Source: an uncultured Prevotella sp.
GTDB lineage: Bacteria; Bacteroidota; Bacteroidia; Bacteroidales; Bacteroidaceae
Reading direction: 5' to 3'
NCBI GenBank assembly: GCA_900553155.1
Contig: USCM01000080.1
Location: forward strand, 1-7,837
DNA: 7,837 nt
Part shown: piece after piece, positions 1 through 7,151 of the stretch
Position numbering within the stretch: position 1 is the first letter of the stretch
Layout of the letters: every line of letters begins with the position of its first letter
Position numbers and translations under genes: made by a program
Notes under the pieces: model-generated
The model's database searches: none
The model's input: only the letters and a program-made list of their open reading frames with translations
What the model was told of the DNA's origin: nothing

Positions 1-589
1 GTTTGCCAAAGGCGATACACGCCGTGAGGGCACCGTTATAACCTATGCCGATGAGGCCAAGAAGGTAGAAGACCTTGTAAGGAATGGCGAACTGCCTGAG
101 GGTAGCAAGTTTAGTGTTAGCGAGCAGCAGGAGAACTACGAAGGTTTGGGCCACTACAAGCTTCATCCTCGTAAGGAGACGGCGTCGGCAGTCAATCCGT
201 CCGACAACTACTTCAATTCTTGGCGCATCTATCGTTATGCCGACGTGCTGTTGCTTGCCACAGAGCTTGAGGCACGCATCAATGGCAGTGTAGGTACAGA
301 TGGACAAGGCTATTTCGACCAGGTGCGCGACCGTGCTTTTCAGGACCGCAACCATCGTATTTCTCTTTCCGGAAAGTCTAAGCAGGAAATTCTGGATATT
401 CTTTTCAAAGAGCGTGGTTACGAGTTTATAGACGAGATGCAGCGTTGGTTTGATATCCTGCGCTTCGACAAGGGCACAGAGATACTTGGCTCAAAGGGTT
501 GGACAGAGAAATATCGCTATTTCCCTATAGACCAGTCGGAGATAGACCGTTCGAAGGGAGGATTGACACAGAACCCTGGTTGGAAGTAA
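1..589 (+). CDS. SusD/RagB-family glycan-binding outer-membrane lipoprotein, C-terminal part
   Basis: This is the 3' end of a gene that starts before the window. The frame is open from base 2 to the TAA at 587-589, giving 195 residues. SusD proteins sit on the cell surface as lipoproteins, cap a SusC TonB-dependent porin and bind glycan for import. Family signs seen here are the NSWRIYRYADVLLLATELEA segment, the YFDQVRDRAF helix, the ILDILFKERGYEF...RWFDILRF block and the ending with YFPIDQSEID and a terminal QNPGW. These match the C-terminal half of RagB/SusD, where such proteins normally stop, so the 3' end looks complete. The signal peptide, lipobox and most of the TPR-like part lie outside the window, and so presumably does the susC partner. 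The ligand cannot be told from this part. The first in-window ATG (146) is internal and is not a start. Confidence 0.93.
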   Translation, partial: FAKGDTRREGTVITYADEAKKVEDLVRNGELPEGSKFSVSEQQENYEGLGHYKLHPRKETASAVNPSDNYFNSWRIYRYADVLLLATELEARINGSVGTDGQGYFDQVRDRAFQDRNHRISLSGKSKQEILDILFKERGYEFIDEMQRWFDILRFDKGTEILGSKGWTEKYRYFPIDQSEIDRSKGGLTQNPGWK

Positions 590-696
590 TGACCTTAAGG
601 TTTTATATTATAAAGGTGAATTAATAAAATGATATCATTAAGATTTTGGTATTTGGTTCAGATTAGATTTTAAATTAGGTTTTTAATTAGTTATGT

Positions 697-726
697 GGAG
701 TGCAGCCCCAACGGGGGCTGCATTCC
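697..726 (+). terminator. Strong inverted repeat (13-bp stem, AACG loop) between susD and ROK1
   Basis: The left arm 697-709 (GGAGTGCAGCCCC) pairs with the right arm 714-726 (GGGGCTGCATTCC) across a 4-nt loop, AACG. All 13 positions pair, one of them as G-U, and the core is GC-rich inside a very AT-rich spacer. No run of T follows on the + strand (AAAACAAATAACC follows), so it is not a classic intrinsic terminator. It could be a terminator without a U-tract, an mRNA-stabilising or processing hairpin separating susD from the enzyme genes, or one copy of a dispersed palindromic repeat. The hairpin is directly visible; the role is inferred. Confidence 0.6.
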
Positions 727-781
727 AAAACAAATAACCCATCTTTTCTGTACTTATTGCCAATATATAATTTCCACAGAT

Positions 782-1735
782 ATGGAAAAACGATATTTAG
801 CACTTGATCTTGGTGGCACCAAGTTGATGATTGGCGAGGTCGAAGGCAGTGGACACATAGTGCGTTCCAAGCAGTATACCACAGGCTATTGCTCGCAAGA
901 AGAAGCAATGCGTATAGTTATAGCTTCGCTCGACGACTATCTTAAGGATGGTTATACCGATGGAGTGTGCCCCGAGGCTATGGGCGTGGGGCTTATTGGG
1001 CGTATTGATTGCCGTCGCGGCGAATGGTTGCAGATAGATACAAGTCGCGATATTGTTGTGCCAATGGCACAAATTCTAAGCGAGCGTTATTCGTTGCCAT
1101 GCTTCATCGACAATGACGTTAAAAGCGCCACACGAGCCGAAATGTCTTGGGGGTGCGGTAGAGATACGTCCAATTTTGTATATATTAATATAGGTACCGG
1201 TATAGCTGCAGGTGCTGTTGTGGATGGTCGTATAGTGCGTGGTGCTCATTATGATGCTGGCGAGGTAGGGTATATGATATCTAATGTAGGTGCGGCATCC
1301 GATATGGAGCGCGAGAATATAGAGAATGTAGCGTCTGGCCATGGCTTCGATCTCCAGGCACGCCGTCTTATAGGCCGATATCCTAATACCTGTATATCTC
1401 TTCCATCCAATGGACGTATCGATGTACGAAGTATATATGAGGGCTACCTCAAGGGGGATGCTCTGTGCCGGTATCTTGTGGTACAGGCGGCTGAGGCTAT
1501 CGCCACACTCTTTACAAATATGATTAGGGCATTTGACCCGGAATGTATTGTTGTGGGAGGTGGTATTGTGGCAGATGGCATGATGCTTGCTTTGGTAGAA
1601 CAGCTTGTACAACCCAACAACAAGCGGTTTCTGTCAATGGGGGTTGTTGCAACCCGTCTCGACCCACGTTATGCCGGTTTGTTAGGTGCTGCGGCTGTCG
1701 CTATGGACGGAATAGGTAAAAAAAACGATAAATAA
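782..1735 (+). CDS. ROK-family sugar kinase homologue 1, zinc site missing
   Basis: ROK proteins are cytoplasmic ATP-dependent sugar kinases (glucose, GlcNAc, ManNAc, fructose) or, with an added N-terminal HTH, repressors. This one is 317 residues, kinase-sized, with no HTH. Residues 9-14 (DLGGTK) are the classic ROK nucleotide motif. IDNDVK has N111-D112, where D112 is the expected catalytic base. GTGIAAG (about 138-144) and AGEVG (E161) are family sugar/phosphate elements, and VVGGGIV near the C-terminus is the adenosine-side motif. The zinc site is gone: the usual GExGH reads GEVGY (Y164), and the CxCGxxGCxE loop is replaced by a cysteine-free stretch (about 165-181) that keeps only the terminal Glu (E181). 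I chose the ATG at 782 because it places the DLGGTK motif about nine residues in; an upstream in-frame ATG at 695 overlaps the hairpin. The stop is 3 nt from the next ATG, so the two are cotranscribed. Substrate is unknown; activity is uncertain. Confidence 0.88.
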   Translation: MEKRYLALDLGGTKLMIGEVEGSGHIVRSKQYTTGYCSQEEAMRIVIASLDDYLKDGYTDGVCPEAMGVGLIGRIDCRRGEWLQIDTSRDIVVPMAQILSERYSLPCFIDNDVKSATRAEMSWGCGRDTSNFVYINIGTGIAAGAVVDGRIVRGAHYDAGEVGYMISNVGAASDMERENIENVASGHGFDLQARRLIGRYPNTCISLPSNGRIDVRSIYEGYLKGDALCRYLVVQAAEAIATLFTNMIRAFDPECIVVGGGIVADGMMLALVEQLVQPNNKRFLSMGVVATRLDPRYAGLLGAAAVAMDGIGKKNDK

Positions 1736-1738
1736 GTG

Positions 1739-2470
1739 ATGAATATTACAATATGTGATGATGAACGCCGTTTTGATATTACGGCTGCCAATCGAATTGT
1801 AGGACAGATAATGTCAAAGCCCGACAGTGTCATCGGACTTTCAACAGGTCGTACAACCCATGCCATGCACAACATTGTTGGCAAGTTGTATGCTGAGATG
1901 CAGTTTGATGTGTCGGCTGTAACCTTCTTCGGGCTGGACGAGGTGGTAGGTGTGGAGTCTACGTATGCAGGGGCATGTTGCGCCATGTTGCACGACGAGC
2001 TTATTGATGCGCTTGCACTTGACGATAGACAGTTGCTAATGTTGCCTACCAAGAGTGCCGACTTTGCGCACGATTGCCGTAGCTTTAAGGAGCGTTTGAG
2101 GCTGCGTGGTGGTATCGACTTGCTTATACTCGGACTTGGGGAGAACGGACATCTTGGTTTCAATCAGCCAGGCACTCCGTTTGGCCAAGAAGCATGGGTT
2201 ACGTGCATGGACCCTCAGCTCGAGTGTCGCATACGCCGCGAGACAGCCACACCTGATGATGTGTGGCTTGGAGGAGTGACGCTTGGACTGAAAGACATTA
2301 TGCATGCTCGCCACATAGTTCTTGTGGCTAAGGGTGCCCATAAGGCTGCCATTGTCGACCGTATGCTCAACGGCGACGTCTCTATTGATTGTCCAGCGTC
2401 TATCCTGCAGCTTCATCCGCATTGCGAGTTTCTGTTAGATAAGGATGCGGCGACACTTGTTGATGCTTGA
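1739..2470 (+). CDS. NagB/AgaI-family amino-sugar-phosphate deaminase/isomerase homologue
   Basis: The product is 243 residues, slightly shorter than E. coli NagB and near AgaI in size. NagB converts glucosamine-6-phosphate to fructose-6-phosphate plus ammonia in the cytoplasm; AgaI acts on the galactosamine equivalent. Seen here are a phosphate-loop-like STGRTT (35-40), FFGLDEVVG with D67 at the position of the catalytic Asp of NagB, and GLGENGHLGFNQPG with H138 at the catalytic His position. A C-terminal half rich in AgaI-like strings follows (VTLGLKDIMHAR, then PASILQLHPHCEFLL). From memory it resembles AgaI more than NagB. The usual FNEP Glu is Gln (Q143), and the phosphate loop has Arg and Thr where TGGTP is typical. 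The start is ATG 1739; a GTG at 1736 directly follows the ROK1 stop and is possible. Coupled to ROK1, it suggests phosphorylation followed by isomerisation or deamination of an amino sugar. A related isomerase or 6-phosphogluconolactonase-like role is an alternative. Confidence 0.85.
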   Translation: MNITICDDERRFDITAANRIVGQIMSKPDSVIGLSTGRTTHAMHNIVGKLYAEMQFDVSAVTFFGLDEVVGVESTYAGACCAMLHDELIDALALDDRQLLMLPTKSADFAHDCRSFKERLRLRGGIDLLILGLGENGHLGFNQPGTPFGQEAWVTCMDPQLECRIRRETATPDDVWLGGVTLGLKDIMHARHIVLVAKGAHKAAIVDRMLNGDVSIDCPASILQLHPHCEFLLDKDAATLVDA

Positions 2471-2515
2471 AAATAAACATAAACAACAATCGTATTTACT
2501 ATTTATAATATTGTT

Positions 2516-3790
2516 ATGTCAAAGACAGTGGTGCAGAAAAATTATCTTGGACCATTCCTTACAATGGTCTTTCTGTTTTTTATAGTTGGATTTCTTACAA
2601 CTGCCAACACACAATTTCAAGGTCCGCTAAAGGCGGCTTTTCTCTCTGAGGCAGGAAATTTAAAGAATACAATGGCAACGCTCATAACCTTCTCGTGGTT
2701 TTTGGCTTATCCAGTGTTTGGCAATGTGGGTTCGCGTCTTGTCGTAAGTTCGGGCTACAAGGGTACCCTTGTTCGTGGACTGGCAATGATGATAGGTGGC
2801 ATTGTGTTGTTGGCTCTGTCTTCATGGGTTACAACGTCTTTCCCGACAGCCGATATGGCAGTAGGCGATGGAACAGTCAATATAGGTTTCTTTGTTTTTT
2901 TGCTTGGTTCGTTTGTCGTGGGAGGCTCTGTCACGGTGTTGCAGGTGGTTATTAATCCTTACCTTACTGCGTGCGAGGTGCATGGCACCCAAGGTGTGCA
3001 GCGTATGGCAATAGGCGGTACATTCAACTCTATAGGCACCACTATTGCCCCTTACTTTGTAACGGGCATAGTATTTGGCGGTTTGTCGATGAGCGAGGTA
3101 AGCATTGCGCAGCTTTTTGTTCCGTTCTTGCTTCTTGCGTTTGTACTGATAGCTGTTGCTGTTATCGTAACACGTCTGCATCTGCCCGACCTTGACAACA
3201 CCCATACATCCGAGGGCGAGCGTCTTGAGCGCAGCCCTTGGTCGTTTCGTCATCTCGCTTTGGGTGTTGTGGCAATATTTTTCTATGTTGGGTGCGAGGT
3301 GTGTATTGGTGCCAATATCAACCTCTATGCTCTTGCCGATGGCGGTAGCGATGTTACGTCTGCCATGCTTATGGCCACTCTTTATTGGGGCGGATTGCTT
3401 ATAGGGCGTCTTGCCGGCAGTTTCTTCAAAAGTATATCTGCGCGCACCCAACTAACGTTTACAACATCGGCTGCAGCCTTGCTTGTCGCTGTATCTGTTG
3501 CGCTTGACAGTCCATGGGTGCTTGTGTCTGTAGGCCTTATGCACAGCATAATGTGGGGAGCCATATTTACGCTTGCCGTTGCCAGGCTTGGCAAGTATAC
3601 ATCTGTGGCTTCGGGTGTGTTTATGGTAGGTGTCTTGGGTGGGGCTGTACTGCCTCTTTTGCAGGGAGTTGTGGCCGATGCAATGGGACTGTGGCGTTGG
3701 TCTTGGCTCATAGTTATTGTTGGCGAACTGTGTATGTTGGCGTATGCTCGCATTGGTTGTCGTCTGCGTAATGTAGATATTGTAGAATAA
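2516..3790 (+). CDS. MFS sugar transporter, FucP/GluP/NagP type
   Basis: This 424-residue, very hydrophobic protein has about 12 predictable membrane helices and is an inner-membrane monosaccharide carrier. FucP-type carriers are proton symporters for fucose, glucose/galactose or GlcNAc. Family signs are the first helix ending near QGPLKAAFL, VLQVVINPYL in the middle of the N-terminal half, GGTFNSIGTTIAPYF, and in the second half LGVVAIFFYVGCEVCIG followed by LYWGGLLIGRLAGSF. The last two look more like GluP/NagP than FucP. By my alignment, FucP Asp46 corresponds to T32 and FucP Glu135 to Q143; the second is, as I recall, usual in the GluP branch, the first less so. It starts 45 nt after the deaminase-like gene and precedes the GH9 gene by 42 nt. 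It would import the sugar released in the periplasm for phosphorylation by a ROK kinase. The specific sugar cannot be read from sequence. Confidence 0.9.
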   Translation: MSKTVVQKNYLGPFLTMVFLFFIVGFLTTANTQFQGPLKAAFLSEAGNLKNTMATLITFSWFLAYPVFGNVGSRLVVSSGYKGTLVRGLAMMIGGIVLLALSSWVTTSFPTADMAVGDGTVNIGFFVFLLGSFVVGGSVTVLQVVINPYLTACEVHGTQGVQRMAIGGTFNSIGTTIAPYFVTGIVFGGLSMSEVSIAQLFVPFLLLAFVLIAVAVIVTRLHLPDLDNTHTSEGERLERSPWSFRHLALGVVAIFFYVGCEVCIGANINLYALADGGSDVTSAMLMATLYWGGLLIGRLAGSFFKSISARTQLTFTTSAAALLVAVSVALDSPWVLVSVGLMHSIMWGAIFTLAVARLGKYTSVASGVFMVGVLGGAVLPLLQGVVADAMGLWRWSWLIVIVGELCMLAYARIGCRLRNVDIVE

Positions 3791-3832
3791 GCGGTTTGAT
3801 ATATATGTATAACTTTGAATCAGACAGAACCT

Positions 3833-6208
3833 ATGAGACTGATAGCTAAATTACTGATAATAACAGCTTGCTGCCCACTTATGGCTATGGTTAAAGTAGA
3901 CGGCAATCTTATGCGGCAGGTGGTGTCTACCGACTATATACACCGTCCATTGCCGCTTGACACCACTCACTCTGTTGAGGCAATGATGCAGAAGGCAAGG
4001 GTGTTGAGGTTCGAGGCTCTGCCGGTTTCAGGGTGGAAGCACGCCGGGCTTGGCCAACTCTATACCGACAATAGTATAAGGTTGTTTGTGCCAGTAGAGA
4101 CAGGCAGACGTGCTACTGGGTCGGCCGATGACCCCGACTATGCCATATTTGGAACATCGCGTATCTCACTCGATATGTGTAATCGCAATCTAACGTCTTT
4201 CAACCGTATAACGCTTGATGTACTGCCGGTTTGCAAGGGTGAAGGAGTGATGAATCTAAACCTCGTAATAGAGAATACTCCCTCGTCGGGTCTTGGCGCT
4301 CATCTTATCAATTTGCGCAATAACCGTTGGAATCATATTGTATACGACATATCGGGTGTTCGCCGCGACAATGTCGGTTCGCTGCAGCTCTATACTGATA
4401 TAAAGGGACGGAATCAGTTTCGGGACGACTCCTTGTTATACCAGGTGCGCAACTTACGCTTGGAGTATGTAGACAGCGAGCAGAAAGAACGGGGATGGAA
4501 TGTGGCAGATGGCATGATAGCCTATTCGATGTCTGGCTACTTGCCCCAATCGTCAAAGACAGCGGTACTTGGTTTTGCCGCCAAGCGTTTCGGATTGGTA
4601 GACGCAGCCACAGGCAAGTGTGTGTACAAAGGCAAGGTCAAGGTCTTGAACACAACAATAGGCACTTTCCGGGTAGCCGATTTTAGCTCGTTTTGTAAGG
4701 AAGGCACATACATATTGCAGTGTGAAGGTCGAGCCACACGTCCGTTCGGAATATCTCCTTTGGCATTTGTCGATTCGCAGTGGCGTGTTCTCAACTTCAT
4801 TTTTTGTCAGCGTTGTGGCTGCGACGTGCCAGGAATACATGGTGTATGTCATACCGATATGTATGCCTTGCACGATGGCAAGCGTGTGTCGTATAGTGGA
4901 GGCTGGCATGATGCCGGCGATTTGTCGCAACAAACTCTTCAGACAGCCGATGTGGCTTTTGCTCTTGCCGAGGGATATAATGTACAAAGAACTGCATCTC
5001 CACAACTTGCACAGCGTATGAAGGAAGAGTCGTTGCATGGCTATCGGTTTGTATTGCAGACTCGTTTTGGCGATGGATGGCACGGTAGCAGTTTAGGCTT
5101 GCTTCATTGGACCGATGGTTGTCCCAATACATCGGACGACATAACTACCGTGCGTACACAGAATACTTCCTTCGACAACTTTCTGTATGCAGGTTATGAG
5201 GCTTATGCGGCACGTGTCTTTAGCGACGACACTTGTGCCGATGAGCTGCGTAGTGCGGCTCTTGCCGACTTTGATATGGCTCGACGCAAATACGAAAAAT
5301 ATGGTGTCGATAAGTTTGCTCATATTATGGAGCATACTTACAACACTCCACGCAGCCTATATATGGCTGTAATGTCGTGGTCGGCATCGCAGCTTTATCG
5401 TCTTACGGGTGATATGGAGTATGCCAATCTTGCCTCTCAGTACATTGAGTATACCCTAAAATGTCAAGCCACCGACGGCGCTCGCCCTGAACTTCGAGGC
5501 TACTTCTATCGCGACACAACCCGTCTTTCCATAACCCACTTTGTTCATCAGTCGCGCGAACAGATGTATGCAATGGCCCTTTCAGAGCTTTGTCGCACGC
5601 AACCAAAATCGTCTCAATATCAAAGATGGCTTACGTCGGTAAGGCTTTATGCCGAGTATATTAAGAGTATTGCACCATATACCGCTCCTTATGGCATGAT
5701 ATCCAGCGGTACATATCAAACCGAAGAATATCGGGACAGTGATGGTTTTGCACGTCTCAACATCTGGGCACCCTCCAATGCACCACAACTATACGAGCAA
5801 CAGCTACGCAATGGGGTGCGGCTCGACGACCGCCACTACCTGCGTCGCTTCCCGACATGGTTCAGTATATTCAACGGCAACGAGGCCATATTGCTCTCTA
5901 CTGGCAAGTCAGCTGCCGTGTGTGCCAGTTTGCTCGACGACAACCATCTGCGTGATATAGCTGCGGGACAGCTCTATTGGACCGTGGGGGCCAATCCTTT
6001 CTGTCAGTCGCTAATATACGGCGAGGGCCACCGCTACCCGTCAATGGACAGTTTCTCGTCGGGCGAGATTGTGGGCGAGATGCCGGTAGGCATACGTTCA
6101 TGGGGCAATAATGACGAGCCTTATTGGCCAGCAACAAACAATGCCTGCTACAAAGAGGTGTGGCTTACATCGGCAGGCAAGTGGTTGTCGCTGTTGGCCG
6201 AACTTTAA
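3833..6208 (+). CDS. Exported GH9 glycoside hydrolase with N-terminal beta-rich region and Ig-like domain
   Basis: The product is 791 residues from ATG 3833; the in-frame TTG at 3815 would add six residues ahead of an already good signal sequence and is not preferred. Residues 1-18 (MRLIAKLLIITACCPLMA) form a signal peptide, and ITAC is a plausible lipobox (C13), so it may be a lipoprotein. Residues about 40-215 are a beta-rich region I cannot name, perhaps carbohydrate-binding. About 222-310 is the Ig-like domain seen before many GH9 catalytic modules. From about 312 to the end is the GH9 (alpha/alpha)6 domain: QRCG...CH block, GGWHDAGD with D360 and D363 (water-activating aspartates), VGANPFCQSLIYGEG, and KEVW with E775 as the likely acid. 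The YKEVWLTSAGKWL ending differs from cellulase NEVAINWNA, placing it in a Bacteroidota-style GH9 branch. GH9 members cut beta-glucans, and some remove terminal glucosamine. Neighbouring amino-sugar genes make the latter worth considering. Confidence 0.92.
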   Translation: MRLIAKLLIITACCPLMAMVKVDGNLMRQVVSTDYIHRPLPLDTTHSVEAMMQKARVLRFEALPVSGWKHAGLGQLYTDNSIRLFVPVETGRRATGSADDPDYAIFGTSRISLDMCNRNLTSFNRITLDVLPVCKGEGVMNLNLVIENTPSSGLGAHLINLRNNRWNHIVYDISGVRRDNVGSLQLYTDIKGRNQFRDDSLLYQVRNLRLEYVDSEQKERGWNVADGMIAYSMSGYLPQSSKTAVLGFAAKRFGLVDAATGKCVYKGKVKVLNTTIGTFRVADFSSFCKEGTYILQCEGRATRPFGISPLAFVDSQWRVLNFIFCQRCGCDVPGIHGVCHTDMYALHDGKRVSYSGGWHDAGDLSQQTLQTADVAFALAEGYNVQRTASPQLAQRMKEESLHGYRFVLQTRFGDGWHGSSLGLLHWTDGCPNTSDDITTVRTQNTSFDNFLYAGYEAYAARVFSDDTCADELRSAALADFDMARRKYEKYGVDKFAHIMEHTYNTPRSLYMAVMSWSASQLYRLTGDMEYANLASQYIEYTLKCQATDGARPELRGYFYRDTTRLSITHFVHQSREQMYAMALSELCRTQPKSSQYQRWLTSVRLYAEYIKSIAPYTAPYGMISSGTYQTEEYRDSDGFARLNIWAPSNAPQLYEQQLRNGVRLDDRHYLRRFPTWFSIFNGNEAILLSTGKSAAVCASLLDDNHLRDIAAGQLYWTVGANPFCQSLIYGEGHRYPSMDSFSSGEIVGEMPVGIRSWGNNDEPYWPATNNACYKEVWLTSAGKWLSLLAEL

Positions 6209-6226
6209 TTGTTGACCGAACTATAA
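6191..6226 (+). repeat. 18-nt in-frame tandem duplication across the GH9 stop codon
   Basis: Bases 6191-6208 (CTGTTGGCCGAACTTTAA, encoding LLAEL-stop) are followed directly by 6209-6226 (TTGTTGACCGAACTATAA, encoding LLTEL-stop in the same frame). The two units match at 15 of 18 positions. The second copy therefore supplies a second in-frame stop 18 nt after the first and fills nearly half of the spacer before the next gene. Confidence 0.8.
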
Positions 6227-6248
6227 ATAAAATGTTTAACAGAGTTAG

Positions 6249-7151
6249 ATGAATATGATACAAAACATACTAATATGTTTTTTAACTGCAACAACTATGG
6301 CATTGGCTATAGTATGTTATAGGCTTCGAAGGTTGCTTAAACATAAAGAAGAGCCAAGTGTTAGCATCGACTTGCCTATCGACGACTTGCCGGCAAATGA
6401 CGTGCAGCCCATGCATGCCACAATACTTGTGGTGGAGGACGATGATGTTGTGAGAGAGTATATTGTGCGAAATCTGTCTCAGACATTCGACGTATTGGAT
6501 GCTGCCGATGGCGGCGAGGGACTTGACATGGCTCGTGAGAACAATCCCGACATTGTGATATCGGATGTAATGATGCCTGTTATGACAGGTTACGAGCTGT
6601 GTCACAGGTTGCGCGAGAGTGTGGAGACCAGTCATATAGCCATAATCTTGGTGTCGGCTCTCACCGAGCGCGAGAACATAATATATGGTCTTGAGGCAGG
6701 AGCCGACGACTACCTTACAAAGCCTTTTGACATGGCTATATTGCTTACGCGAATCCAGACGATATTAAAAAGGCGTCAGGCTTATCGCGATTCGGCTGCC
6801 AGTGCCAACTATGTTAGCCGTATTGACTATAAGAGCCAGATAGACCGCGAGTTTATGGACCGTACAATGGACATTATAAAGCAACGTTCGTCCAACTCCG
6901 ACTTCTCCATAAACGACCTGTGTATAGAGCTTGGTATGAGCCGCTCGTCTGTGTACAACAAGATAAAGACGCTCACAGGCAAAGGGCCAAACGAGATTAT
7001 AAAGGTAGTGCGCCTTAACAATGCCCGCGAATTGCTGCTGTCGCATGGTTATAATGTGGGTGAGGTGGCATTTATGGTGGGCTTTTCCGATCCAAAATAT
7101 TTTAGCACATGCTTTAAGAAGCAGTTTGGGATTAGTCCCAACAAGATATGA
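6249..7151 (+). CDS. Membrane-anchored response regulator: TM helix, receiver, AraC-type HTH
   Basis: The product is 300 residues. Residues 4-23 form one hydrophobic helix followed by basic residues (RLRRLLKHK), the pattern of an inner-membrane anchor with the rest in the cytoplasm. A short acidic linker (about 34-55) leads to a receiver domain (about 57-175) with a complete phosphorylation site: acidic pair D64/D65, phospho-acceptor D106 in ISDVMMP, S136 in LVSAL and K158 in LTKPF. An AraC/XylS DNA-binding domain (about 195-300) has its first HTH near 220-240 and its second near 267-290 (GEVAFMVGFSDPKYFSTCF). The receiver-AraC part resembles the C-terminal end of Bacteroidota hybrid two-component systems, but the periplasmic sensor and histidine kinase are absent. 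ATG 6249 is used; ATG 6255 is equally possible. It likely activates this locus, with an unknown phosphodonor. The C-terminus stops a few residues short of the usual SPxxYR-like ending. Confidence 0.9.
   Translation: MNMIQNILICFLTATTMALAIVCYRLRRLLKHKEEPSVSIDLPIDDLPANDVQPMHATILVVEDDDVVREYIVRNLSQTFDVLDAADGGEGLDMARENNPDIVISDVMMPVMTGYELCHRLRESVETSHIAIILVSALTERENIIYGLEAGADDYLTKPFDMAILLTRIQTILKRRQAYRDSAASANYVSRIDYKSQIDREFMDRTMDIIKQRSSNSDFSINDLCIELGMSRSSVYNKIKTLTGKGPNEIIKVVRLNNARELLLSHGYNVGEVAFMVGFSDPKYFSTCFKKQFGISPNKI

Noticed and set aside
592..601. Perfect palindrome ACCTTAAGGT just after the susD stop.
   Set aside because: It has no loop, is short, and is not followed by a clean T-run; a chance palindrome is likely.
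645..671. Bacteroidota-type promoter: TTTG (645-648) and TAGATTTT (664-671, near TAnnTTTG).
   Set aside because: The spacer is only 15 nt, shorter than the usual about 19-21 nt, and in such AT-rich DNA the match is weak.
695..781. Extended N-terminus for ROK1 from the in-frame ATG at 695.
   Set aside because: The added 29 residues overlap the hairpin and have no ROK similarity, while ATG 782 gives the standard MEKRYLALDLGGTK beginning.
1718..1725. Run of eight A near the ROK1 3' end as a slippage or frameshift site.
   Set aside because: The frame ends 8 nt later at the expected family length, with the next gene's start adjacent; nothing suggests programmed slippage.
2822..3451. Long antisense open frame (209 codons) within the transporter gene, and similar ones at 1076-1612 and 4553-5083.
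   Set aside because: Their translations show no domain signatures and sit opposite clear genes; they reflect codon bias of the sense strand.
3815..3832. TTG start for the GH9 gene.
   Set aside because: ATG 3833 begins a compact signal peptide (MRLIAKLL...); the six extra polar residues would weaken it.
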